From NCBI RefSeq assembly GCF_004123795.1, contig NZ_MSSM01000008.1, forward strand, positions 1 through 64,000: a DNA stretch of 64,000 bases, read 5' to 3'. The notes beneath the pieces are model-generated. The model did not search any database. It saw only the letters and a program-made list of their open reading frames with translations, and was not told the origin of the DNA. Shown here in pieces: positions 1 through 7,031 of this stretch. Source of the stretch: Lacticaseibacillus chiayiensis (lineage in GTDB: Bacteria > Bacillota > Bacilli > Lactobacillales > Lactobacillaceae). Each line of letters starts with the position of its first letter. Positions within the stretch are counted from its first letter, which is position 1. The position numbers and the translations under genes are program-made.

Positions 1-196
1 CAAGCTGCTTGATTCGAGCTTGAACCGTATCAATTGGCAGCTTGACTTGTTTTAATTGCCAGAGTTCTTTACCAATCGCCACCATCTCGTTATAGACGAA
101 TCGACTGGCATCGCTGTTAAGCTTAATCAATTGCTTTTGGTGGTCACTTGGGTAGATGCGAACCCTCAAGCCATAATGATATTCTAATTGTGCCAT
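1..196 (-). CDS. tnpB: TnpB (IS200/IS605 OrfB), N-terminal part, cut by window edge
   Basis: The reverse complement reads ATG at 196 into an open frame that runs off the left edge (65 codons visible). It begins MAQLEYHYGLRVRIYPSDHQ and continues with a QLIKLNSDASRFVYNE segment, typical of the TnpB N-terminal domain, where a basic strand precedes the helix-turn-helix. TnpB proteins are RNA-guided RuvC-type nucleases that promote retention of the element. The catalytic RuvC and zinc-ribbon parts and the omegaRNA/right end lie outside the window, so integrity cannot be judged. It is divergent from tnpA with 82 bp between the starts, the IS605-like arrangement. Confidence 0.85.
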   Translation of the reverse strand, partial: MAQLEYHYGLRVRIYPSDHQKQLIKLNSDASRFVYNEMVAIGKELWQLKQVKLPIDTVQARIKQL

Positions 197-278
197 TGAC
201 TTAATTTAATCTCACCTCTTTTCCTGCTATAATGGTATTGTAGCATTTGACAATGACTACAACAATTGAGGTGATTTT

Positions 279-728
279 ATGACTCAAGAAAAAATCCAAG
301 ACGCGGTTTATACCAGACGTTATATCTATAATTTTCATTACCATTTGATCTGGGTAACGAAATATCGCCATCAAACTTTTGTAACTAAGGAACTGTCAGA
401 CGAAATGAAGGTCATTTTGCAAGGGATTGCCGATGCTAATGAGATTGTGATCGAAAAAATGGAAGTCATGCCCGATCATGTCCATGTATTGATCAGTTTT
501 CCGCCTAGCAAGGCACCAACCAGTGCCATCAAAGCGCTCAAGGGCAGAAGTGCCTTTATCTTTCTCAAACGGCATCCGGAAATTCGCGATTCTCAAGATT
601 GGGGTGGACATTTATGGTCACCCAGCTACTACATGAGTACACTTGGCAACATGAGCAAGGACGTCGTTGAGAATTACATCAACAACCAAAAGTACACCGA
701 ACTGAAAAAGCGCCCTAAACAGCGTTGA
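279..728 (+). CDS. tnpA: IS200-type Y1 HUH transposase TnpA
   Basis: A 149-residue protein, full length for the family. It has the HUH motif as DHVHVLISF (about residues 66-74) and the catalytic tyrosine in the VVENYINNQ helix (about residues 129-137), the two hallmarks of single-strand Y1 transposases. These enzymes excise and insert the element as single-stranded DNA by recognising subterminal hairpins. The ATG follows TTGAGGTGATTTT, an adequate ribosome binding site. It is paired with the divergent tnpB fragment and followed by a subterminal hairpin, so the element looks intact at this end. Confidence 0.93.
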   Translation: MTQEKIQDAVYTRRYIYNFHYHLIWVTKYRHQTFVTKELSDEMKVILQGIADANEIVIEKMEVMPDHVHVLISFPPSKAPTSAIKALKGRSAFIFLKRHPEIRDSQDWGGHLWSPSYYMSTLGNMSKDVVENYINNQKYTELKKRPKQR

Positions 729-740
729 GAGGGCCTATCC

Positions 741-764
741 ATCCCATGACTAAAGTCACGGGAT
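741..764 (+). repeat. Subterminal imperfect palindrome of the IS200/IS605 end
   Basis: ATCCC-A-TGAC, a TAAA loop, then GTCA-C-GGGAT form a hairpin with one internal mismatch just after tnpA. This is where Y1 transposases bind an IS end. The exact cleavage site and flank were not determined. Such hairpins with a mismatch are typical of IS200/IS605 ends. Confidence 0.65.
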
Positions 765-810
765 TTCCGGCCAGTCATAATTAAAAACATGACATGTTAA
801 AAGCGAGAAA

Positions 811-864
811 AAAACTTCTCGGCTAGTATTTGCAGATTTTGCAAAAAGCTAGTTGAGAAGTTTT
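811..864. terminator. Bidirectional intrinsic terminator
   Basis: A 16-bp stem (811-826 with 849-864, two G-T wobbles) is flanked by a T run on either strand. It would end the leftward TauE-like gene and block read-through from the insertion sequence. Confidence 0.85.
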
Positions 865-885
865 TTGTCTGATAAAATCACATTT

Positions 886-1659
886 TTAGAAATAAGCCTG
901 TGCGAACAACTTAGCTGCTAACACAAAGGCTAAAATCGCAATGATGACGCGCAGCAACTGGACTGGCAGGCGGCGGGCGATGATGGGGCCGATGTAGCCG
1001 CCGATGAAAAGACCGATGCCGAGTGGGATGACCATGAGCCATTCGATTTTGGTGGTGAAGGCGTAGATGACAGTGGCGATGCCGTTAGCCGCAAAGCCGG
1101 TCAGATTTTTCATTGAATTGGAAACGATGAAAGGCTGATCGACCGTCAGTGTTAAGGTGGCGAGCATCACAACCCCGGCAGCAGCGCCGAAGTAGCCGCC
1201 ATAAGCGCCGGTTAGGAAAATAACAATCGTTTGAGCAGCTTCCTGACCAAACGTCAAGCAGCGCGCCCGTTCACTCGGATCATGTTCCTGCGTGGGCAGC
1301 TTGCCGCTGAACAACAGTAACAGACCCGCAGCAATGATGAAGAATGGCACGATTTTTTCAAAAGTCGATGCAGGCGCAATCAGCAACAAGGCGCTGCCGA
1401 AAATACTGCCGAGCGAAACCAACAGGATGAGACGCCAAAGAAATTTGCCGTGTCCGTGCAATTCAGGCAGGGATGAAACGGCTGAGCCGACACCGGTGAA
1501 CACCAGAGCGGCGGTATTGGTGACATTGGCAACCACCGGCGGCACCCCTATGGCCAGCAGCGCCGGATAAGAAACCAGTGAAGCCAGCCCAGCCAGCGTA
1601 GCCGTCAAGCCAGCACCGATGCCGGCAATGAGTAGAAAAATAAAAATTGCGAGAGTCAT
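886..1659 (-). CDS. TauE/SafE family membrane exporter
   Basis: A 257-residue integral membrane protein with about eight hydrophobic segments and the duplicated domain of the TauE/SafE (formerly DUF81) family, whose members are implicated in export or exchange of sulfonates, sulfite or other organic anions. The start at 1659 was chosen because GGAGGAGGATTC directly precedes this ATG. A longer open frame to 1749 lacks a ribosome binding site and reads through a hairpin, so it is rejected. The neighbour upstream on the same strand is a TetR regulator, a possible controller. Substrate cannot be predicted from sequence. Confidence 0.85.
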   Translation of the reverse strand: MTLAIFIFLLIAGIGAGLTATLAGLASLVSYPALLAIGVPPVVANVTNTAALVFTGVGSAVSSLPELHGHGKFLWRLILLVSLGSIFGSALLLIAPASTFEKIVPFFIIAAGLLLLFSGKLPTQEHDPSERARCLTFGQEAAQTIVIFLTGAYGGYFGAAAGVVMLATLTLTVDQPFIVSNSMKNLTGFAANGIATVIYAFTTKIEWLMVIPLGIGLFIGGYIGPIIARRLPVQLLRVIIAILAFVLAAKLFAQAYF

Positions 1660-1675
1660 GAATCCTCCTCCAAAA

Positions 1676-1816
1676 GAATGAGCGTGAGCAGGAGCGCTTA
1701 GAAATCGGAGTGTAAGTGGCCTCAAGCTAAATGACTGGGCTTTGGCCATTTAGGCTTGAGGTTCTTACACGTAGATTTCTGCGACTGCGAACGCGTTAAA
1801 GTGAATGAGCGTGAAC
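1676..1816. repeat. Long imperfect hairpin bounded by a 14-bp direct motif
   Basis: Arms 1701-1732 and 1746-1779 pair in four blocks: GAAATC/GATTTC, GTGTAAG/CTTACAC, CCTCAAGC/GCTTGAGG and TAAATG/CATTTA. That is about 27 base pairs with small internal loops. The structure is bracketed by GAATGAGCGTGAGC (1676-1689) and GAATGAGCGTGAAC (1803-1816). It lies between the TetR gene and the TauE-like gene, in the leader of the latter. It could be a MITE-like insertion or an RNA leader structure; neither can be decided here. Confidence 0.55.
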
Positions 1817-1919
1817 GAATGGATATAGTTTTATTTTATACGCAAACCAACAATCATTGTGAGTCATAACCCACAGAACTACCGAAACAGAAGGCTACAC
1901 CATGTGTGCATGCCACCAA

Positions 1920-2558
1920 CTACTTTGGCGACAAAGCCTTAATTGTGGCCGAAATACTGTGATTCACAGTCTCGGCGTCTAGCGGCTGATTGAAGTATAA
2001 AAATCCCAGAATCAAGCCGCTGGTAGTCGACCAGATGGCTCTTAAGATATCTTCAAACGGCCAGTCGACCAATACCCCCCGCTGTTTCAGAACAGTTAAA
2101 TCATGCGTCATGGTTTGCCAATACTGGGCCGTGAAGTTATTAATGACCCGTTTGCGAACCTGCGTGTCATTTAACAATTCCGATAACACAATTTTGATAA
2201 TTTGCGCATTCGACTGTAAAAAAGTAATACGGTCCTGGATCAAAACGGTTAAAAAAGTTTCCAATGACATGTAATCCTGATTCAACCGGGACTTAATGAA
2301 GTCATCCAGTTCGGCTGGGAACATCTGGTCGAGTACCGGTGTAATGATGGCGTTTAGAAGACCGCGTTTATTGGTGAAACGACTGTAGATATTACCTTCC
2401 GCGACCCCGGCCCGCGCGGCGATTTCCTTCGTGCTCGTTGCGGCGTACCCCTTCTCGGCAAACACATCAATGGCGGCAATGATAATCAGTTTCTGTTTAG
2501 CCGTGAAATCATTAAATAATTGCGCTTGATGCAACATGTCATCAGTTGAATTGGCCAT
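1920..2558 (-). CDS. TetR/AcrR family transcriptional regulator
   Basis: 212 residues. An N-terminal TetR helix-turn-helix spans about residues 20-66 (IIIAAIDVFAEKGYAATSTK, then EIAARAGVAEGNIYSRFTNK), followed by an all-helical ligand domain of the usual length. An AAGAAGGGA ribosome binding site precedes the ATG at 2558. It sits upstream of the TauE-like exporter on the same strand and divergently from mntH. The exporter is the likelier target, by position. Ligand unknown. Confidence 0.88.
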   Translation of the reverse strand: MANSTDDMLHQAQLFNDFTAKQKLIIIAAIDVFAEKGYAATSTKEIAARAGVAEGNIYSRFTNKRGLLNAIITPVLDQMFPAELDDFIKSRLNQDYMSLETFLTVLIQDRITFLQSNAQIIKIVLSELLNDTQVRKRVINNFTAQYWQTMTHDLTVLKQRGVLVDWPFEDILRAIWSTTSGLILGFLYFNQPLDAETVNHSISATIKALSPK

Positions 2559-2665
2559 TTACCAGGATCCCTTCTTAAAGTGGATTAAGTGAAAACTTAA
2601 AGTCTGCAGTGTGGTCTTATTATAGCACGCGATGAGCGCCGTCAGTAGAAGCTTTAGGCAATAAG

Positions 2666-2684
2666 TTAAGTTAGCCTAACCTTT
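2666..2684 (+). promoter_or_regulatory. DtxR/MntR-type metal regulator box upstream of mntH
   Basis: TTAAGTTAGCCTAACCTTT matches the classical DtxR/IdeR iron-box consensus TTAGGTTAGCCTAACCTAA at 16 of 19 positions, with a perfect GTTAG-C-CTAAC core. It ends four bases before the mntH -35 element, an ideal place for repression by a manganese- or iron-loaded DtxR-family protein such as MntR. No such regulator gene lies in the window. Confidence 0.75.
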
Positions 2685-2687
2685 TTC

Positions 2688-2715
2688 TTGACCTTACTTG
2701 GGAAGGGTGTATATT
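2688..2715 (+). promoter_or_regulatory. mntH promoter
   Basis: -35 TTGACC (2688-2693), 16-bp spacer, -10 TATATT (2710-2715). It is immediately downstream of the DtxR/MntR-type box and about 75 bp upstream of the mntH start. Confidence 0.75.
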
Positions 2716-2788
2716 TATGTCGGACAGTGTTGAGTGATAACTCAATATAGACCCAAATTTCAAACCAATGGAAAGAGGGCTTTATATT

Positions 2789-4165
2789 ATGGAAACTGAA
2801 GAAAAGAATCCAAAACGTGAGCGAATCATTCACTTTGAGGACACGCCAAGTAAAAGTTTAGATGAAGTTAACGGCAGCGTTGAAGTGCCCCACAATGCCG
2901 GTTTTTGGCGGACACTAGCCGCTTACACCGGGCCGGGCATTCTGGTTGCCGTGGGGTACATGGATCCCGGTAACTGGATCACCAGTATTGCGGGTGGGGC
3001 TTCATTCAAGTACTCATTGCTTTCGGTTATCTTGATCTCCAGCTTGATCGCGATGTTGCTACAGGCAATGGCGGCAAGACTGGGTATTGTGACCGGTAAG
3101 GACCTGGCGCAGATGACGCGCGAGCATACCAGTCGCACAATGGGCGCTTTCCTGTGGATCATTACCGAGTTAGCGATTATGGCGACAGATGTAGCCGAGA
3201 TTATCGGTTCAGCCATTGCCCTAAAGCTGCTGTTCAATATGCCGCTGATTGTCGGCATTATCATTACCACCGCCGATGTTTTGATCCTACTGTTACTCAT
3301 GCGCCTCGGTTTTCGAAAAATTGAAGCGGTGGTGGCTACTTTAGTTCTCGTCATTCTGCTTGTTTTCGCCTATGAAGTCATTTTGGCGCAACCTAACGTG
3401 CCGGAATTGTTAAAAGGCTACGTGCCACACGCCGATATTGTCACCAATAAATCCATGTTGTACCTTTCATTAGGGATTGTGGGCGCAACGGTTATGCCGC
3501 ATGATCTTTTCCTTGGATCATCGATTTCCCAGACGCGTAAAATCGATCGCAGCAAACGCGACGATGTCAAAAAGGCGATTAAGTTTTCAACGATTGATTC
3601 CAACATCCAACTGACGATGGCGTTTATTGTCAACTCGTTACTCTTAATTCTCGGAGCGGCGCTATTTTTCGGTACCAACAGTTCGTTAGGCCGCTTCGTT
3701 GATCTTTTCAATGCATTAAGCAACTCACAAATTGTCGGCGCCATTGCCAGCCCGATGCTTTCTATGTTGTTTGCGGTCGCGCTACTGGCATCCGGTCAAA
3801 GTTCAACCATCACCGGAACACTAGCCGGCCAGATTATTATGGAAGGTTTCATCCATCTGAAAATGCCGCTTTGGGCGCAACGGATTCTGACGCGGCTCAT
3901 GTCCGTCACGCCGGTGCTGATTTTCGCTATTTATTATCACGGCAACGAGGCCAAGATTGAGGGACTGCTGACGTTCTCGCAGGTTTTCCTAAGCGTCGCG
4001 CTACCGTTTGCGGTCATTCCGTTGGTGCGTTACACCAGCGACAAAAAGATCATGGGTGAATTTGCCAATCACGCTTGGGTCAAATGGCTGGCTTGGTTCA
4101 TTAGTGCGGTGCTTATTATCTTAAACCTTTACTTGATTGCGCAGACGTTGGGCTTTGTTAAATAA
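2789..4165 (+). CDS. mntH: NRAMP-family Mn2+/metal:H+ symporter MntH
   Basis: 458 residues with about eleven membrane segments. The NRAMP TM1 motif DPGNW is at about residues 59-63 and the TM6 motif MPH at about residue 236; both contain metal ligands in the family. It imports Mn2+ (and some Fe2+ or other divalent ions) with protons; lactic acid bacteria depend heavily on manganese. The ATG at 2789 follows AAAGAGGGC at proper spacing. The in-frame ATG at 2768 has no ribosome binding site. A DtxR/MntR-type box overlaps the promoter region, so repression by ample metal is expected. Confidence 0.93.
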   Translation: METEEKNPKRERIIHFEDTPSKSLDEVNGSVEVPHNAGFWRTLAAYTGPGILVAVGYMDPGNWITSIAGGASFKYSLLSVILISSLIAMLLQAMAARLGIVTGKDLAQMTREHTSRTMGAFLWIITELAIMATDVAEIIGSAIALKLLFNMPLIVGIIITTADVLILLLLMRLGFRKIEAVVATLVLVILLVFAYEVILAQPNVPELLKGYVPHADIVTNKSMLYLSLGIVGATVMPHDLFLGSSISQTRKIDRSKRDDVKKAIKFSTIDSNIQLTMAFIVNSLLLILGAALFFGTNSSLGRFVDLFNALSNSQIVGAIASPMLSMLFAVALLASGQSSTITGTLAGQIIMEGFIHLKMPLWAQRILTRLMSVTPVLIFAIYYHGNEAKIEGLLTFSQVFLSVALPFAVIPLVRYTSDKKIMGEFANHAWVKWLAWFISAVLIILNLYLIAQTLGFVK

Positions 4166-4184
4166 ATATGGAAGCATGCAAAAA

Positions 4185-4219
4185 AAGGCCGCTGGGCGGG
4201 GCTTTCGTCCAGTGGCCTT
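4185..4219. terminator. Intrinsic terminator after mntH
   Basis: A 14-bp stem (4185-4198 with 4206-4219). The U run is weak in the rightward direction; the A run before the stem gives a better U tract on the opposite strand. Confidence 0.6.
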
Positions 4220-4306
4220 CTGAATAAACTAGAAAGCGCATGATGGTGAGTATCGAGACTGTGATACGATTGAGCGAGAGAACAAGTAAAAGAGGAGGAT
4301 AATTGC

Positions 4307-4918
4307 ATGACAATCCAAGAAAAAATGCACAACGGCGCACTGTACCAGCCGATGGATGCGAATCTGCAAGAAGAACAACTGGCCGACATTGACAAAGTGG
4401 CCGTTTATAACCGCATTCCGGCGACCCATCAGGAAGAACGTTTCGCCCAGCTTAAGAAGATGTTTGCTGAAATCGGTGAAAGAAGTTACGTTGAAGCGCC
4501 TTTTTATTCTAACTTTGGTGGGGCCCATGTTCATTTTGGCAGTGGTATTTATGCAAACTTTAATTTAACGTTGGTCGATGATACGCATATTTATGTGGGT
4601 GATCGAACCATGTTTGGTCCCAACGTAACCTTGGTAACCGCCACACACCCGATTGATCCGAGCCTGCGTGAACAGGGTTACCAATACAATAAACCGATTC
4701 ATGTCGGCCGGAATTGCTGGTTTGGCGCGAATGTCACGGTTATGCCCGGTGTGACAATCGGCGATAACAGTGTCATTGGTGCCGGTAGTTTAGTCACACA
4801 CGACATTCCAGCCAATGTTGTGGCATTTGGCTCACCATGCCGGGTTGTTCGTGCGATTACGGATGACGATCGGAAGACTTACGATCATGGGAAGCCAATT
4901 GATAAGGATTTACTTTGA
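4307..4918 (+). CDS. Maltose/galactoside-type O-acetyltransferase (hexapeptide family)
   Basis: 203 residues, matching the Maa/LacA/NodL group of left-handed beta-helix acetyltransferases. An N-terminal Mac helix domain (residues 1-60) is followed by hexapeptide repeats. The catalytic histidine lies in TATHPID (about residues 105-111), and CoA-binding repeats such as PGVTIGDNSVIGAGS follow. It would acetylate a sugar with acetyl-CoA in the cytoplasm, perhaps to detoxify non-metabolised sugars. AGAGGAGG lies eight bases before the ATG. It is probably monocistronic or coupled to a tiny frame that starts one base after its stop codon. Confidence 0.88.
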   Translation: MTIQEKMHNGALYQPMDANLQEEQLADIDKVAVYNRIPATHQEERFAQLKKMFAEIGERSYVEAPFYSNFGGAHVHFGSGIYANFNLTLVDDTHIYVGDRTMFGPNVTLVTATHPIDPSLREQGYQYNKPIHVGRNCWFGANVTVMPGVTIGDNSVIGAGSLVTHDIPANVVAFGSPCRVVRAITDDDRKTYDHGKPIDKDLL

Positions 4919-5035
4919 ATGAACCCTTATCAAAATGAAGGTTGGAAGTACCTTGATATCAAGCCTTCCTACATTTACTGTAGCTTTCTGACTCACATTC
5001 CCATCGTCATCAAACTAATAGTGAATCATCAATGA
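4919..5035 (+). CDS. Candidate 38-residue small ORF, unknown function
   Basis: The reading frame begins with an ATG placed directly after the TGA of the acetyltransferase (TGA-ATG), with AAGGA about nine bases upstream inside that gene. This geometry allows translational coupling. The peptide begins MNPYQNEGWKYLDIKPSY, has one cysteine, and is hydrophobic toward the C-terminus (FLTHIPIVIKLIV). It ends four bases before a strong terminator. It could be a chance frame. No homology is claimed. Confidence 0.3.
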   Translation: MNPYQNEGWKYLDIKPSYIYCSFLTHIPIVIKLIVNHQ

Positions 5036-5038
5036 TTT

Positions 5039-5107
5039 AGATCATGAGAACATCATTTCTTTCGCCTTCTATCTCGGCGCAAGGAATGAGTTCTCATGAT
5101 CTTTTTT
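5039..5107 (+). terminator. Strong intrinsic terminator
   Basis: A long stem begins AGATCATGAGAAC and is closed by GTTCTCATGATCT-type pairing (5039-5102), followed by TTTTT. It separates the acetyltransferase unit from the ABC exporter promoter. Confidence 0.85.
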
Positions 5108-5131
5108 CTAGGCACTTCCGTTTCGGTGCAG

Positions 5132-5160
5132 TTGACACCTCAAGGATCTAGGAGTATTTT
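5132..5160 (+). promoter_or_regulatory. Promoter of the ABC exporter operon
   Basis: -35 TTGACA (5132-5137), 17-bp spacer, -10 TATTTT (5155-5160), about 80 bp before the first ABC gene. A related block (CTAG...TATTTTCT.A.TAA) recurs at about 5201-5228, so a second promoter or a binding repeat is possible. Confidence 0.6.
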
Positions 5161-5240
5161 CTCATTAATATCAAATTTTCTAATTTGTTAAACATAAATC
5201 CTAGAATTCGGATGTATTTTCTGACTAAGGTATGACCGCT

Positions 5241-7031
5241 ATGTGTCAAAGAAGCAACTGGTGCTACATATTTTCCAAATTTGTCGCTAAATATCGACTC
5301 AAATTTGTCGTGATCTTATTGAGCCTTTGTTTAGTTGAGAGCGTGTATGTTGCGGGGATATCGCTTTTACCTTCACTGGCGGTTGTCCTTATCCAAGCGA
5401 AAAACTTAAAGCTGGCTATGGTGATTTTGACCATTTTGCTCGCTGGGGTCGGTGTGTATGCTATCAGAATCTTTGATTTATTTTTGCAACAACGCCTGAC
5501 ATTGCTTACGTTTGATTTTCGGTTTGATTATGTTCCGGTTTTCTCTGAGCATATTTTCGGCTGGCAGCAAAGTTTGATTGATTCAGTTGAAGGAAAAACG
5601 GTGATTGATCAAGGCTACGAGGCGATTTACAATGGGCAGAATGTTGGCATTGGCGCGATTATTGCCCAAACAGTGACGCTGATTCGGACAGGTTGCCAAA
5701 TTGTCGTGTTGCTTTGCATGATGGGTTTTTTGAGTATTTGGCCGGCTGCGATTGTCTTGGGATTGAATCTTTTACAGTACGGTTTTCAACGCATTGGCAA
5801 TCAGTGGTATTTTAAGCATAAAAAGGAACAAAATCGGATCACCAGTTATCAAAGTTATTTTGTGCGAACGTTGATGAAACGCTCGACGGGTAAAGACATT
5901 CGCTTATTTTCAATGTTCGATCTTTTTCATCACCATTTCATGGATTTGATCCAAAAGTTGGTGACATGGCAACGACATTACTCAAATCTTTCATTGGTCA
6001 TTAACCTGGGACAACGGCTTGTGAATATTATCGGATTGGCTTTGTCGCTTTTAATTCTGATCGCGCTTCAAAACGTTTCAGTGGCTGCGCTGCTTTTTGC
6101 GATCAGTGCGATCCAAACACTCAACTTGAATTTTGGCAATTTTAGAGATGCCTACGTTAAGGTTGGCAAGAATTTAGTGTTTGTTGATAATTTTCGGAAA
6201 TTTATGGCTTTCCCGTATCGACAAGACCAAGATTCAATTGAAAATAAGGTAAGTGGTTCTGGGAAAATAGAGGTTCGGGATCTTGCTTATGCCGTGAACG
6301 GGGTTTCACTTGTACATGATATCAATTTTTCAGTGAAGCGAGGCGAGAAAGTCGCGCTTGTCGGTGAGAATGGCGCTGGCAAGTCGACGCTGATTAAACT
6401 GCTTTGCGGTTTATATACGCCGAGCTCAGGATCGGTGTCGATTGATGGCCAAAACATCGCAACTTGGGCGCCAGCAACCATGCGCCAGCGAGTTGCAGTT
6501 GAATTTCAGGATGACGTGATCCTGCATTTTACGATTGCAGAAAATGTGGCTTGTACGACACCGCAACAGATTGATACAGCGCGCGTTGAAGCAGTGCTTG
6601 ATGAAGTTGGGTTGGAAGATTTTGTCGCCGGTCTGCCTAGTGGGATTCAGACATTCATTGGCAATGAGTTGAATGAAAATGGTATTCAACTTTCAGGAGG
6701 GCAAAAGGACAAAATACTTTTTGCTAGGGTTCTTTATCGTCAGGCTAATATTAATATCCTCGATGAGCCAACCGCGGCGCTTGATCCGATTAGTGAAAAG
6801 CAGTTTTATGCGCTGGTTGACGAGAAGCTGGATCAGAAAACAACGATCATCGTGACGCATCGGCTGGGGGCTTTGGCAACTGACGATGTCAAGATTCTGG
6901 TCATGAAAGATGGCACCGTTATCGCCGCTGGCAGTCATCGCTGGCTTTTAGCCAACTGTGATTACTATCGCAAACTTTGGTCGGCACAGAGGTCATTGTA
7001 TGTTGGGGGTGACCGCCATGAAGCATCGTAG
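5241..7031 (+). CDS. ABC exporter half-transporter (permease + ATPase), subunit 1
   Basis: 596 residues from the ATG at 5241, which has AAGG ten bases upstream; an ATG at 5232 is also possible. About six membrane helices (residues 1-320) precede a nucleotide-binding domain. That domain has Walker A GENGAGKST, signature LSGGQ and Walker B NILDEPTAALD. This is the fused exporter architecture (MsbA/LmrA-like), without a C39 peptidase domain. It overlaps the next gene by 14 bp, so the two probably form a heterodimer. Substrate unknown: drug, lipid or peptide. Confidence 0.85.
   Translation: MCQRSNWCYIFSKFVAKYRLKFVVILLSLCLVESVYVAGISLLPSLAVVLIQAKNLKLAMVILTILLAGVGVYAIRIFDLFLQQRLTLLTFDFRFDYVPVFSEHIFGWQQSLIDSVEGKTVIDQGYEAIYNGQNVGIGAIIAQTVTLIRTGCQIVVLLCMMGFLSIWPAAIVLGLNLLQYGFQRIGNQWYFKHKKEQNRITSYQSYFVRTLMKRSTGKDIRLFSMFDLFHHHFMDLIQKLVTWQRHYSNLSLVINLGQRLVNIIGLALSLLILIALQNVSVAALLFAISAIQTLNLNFGNFRDAYVKVGKNLVFVDNFRKFMAFPYRQDQDSIENKVSGSGKIEVRDLAYAVNGVSLVHDINFSVKRGEKVALVGENGAGKSTLIKLLCGLYTPSSGSVSIDGQNIATWAPATMRQRVAVEFQDDVILHFTIAENVACTTPQQIDTARVEAVLDEVGLEDFVAGLPSGIQTFIGNELNENGIQLSGGQKDKILFARVLYRQANINILDEPTAALDPISEKQFYALVDEKLDQKTTIIVTHRLGALATDDVKILVMKDGTVIAAGSHRWLLANCDYYRKLWSAQRSLYVGGDRHEAS

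Noticed and set aside
4158-4534. Overlapping leftward frames opposite mntH end and the acetyltransferase
   Set aside because: They are antisense shadows of well-supported genes and the intergenic hairpin.
6958-7017. Upstream extension of the second ABC subunit
   Set aside because: It overlaps the first subunit by 74 bp without a ribosome binding site, whereas the ATG at 7018 has GGGGGTGA.
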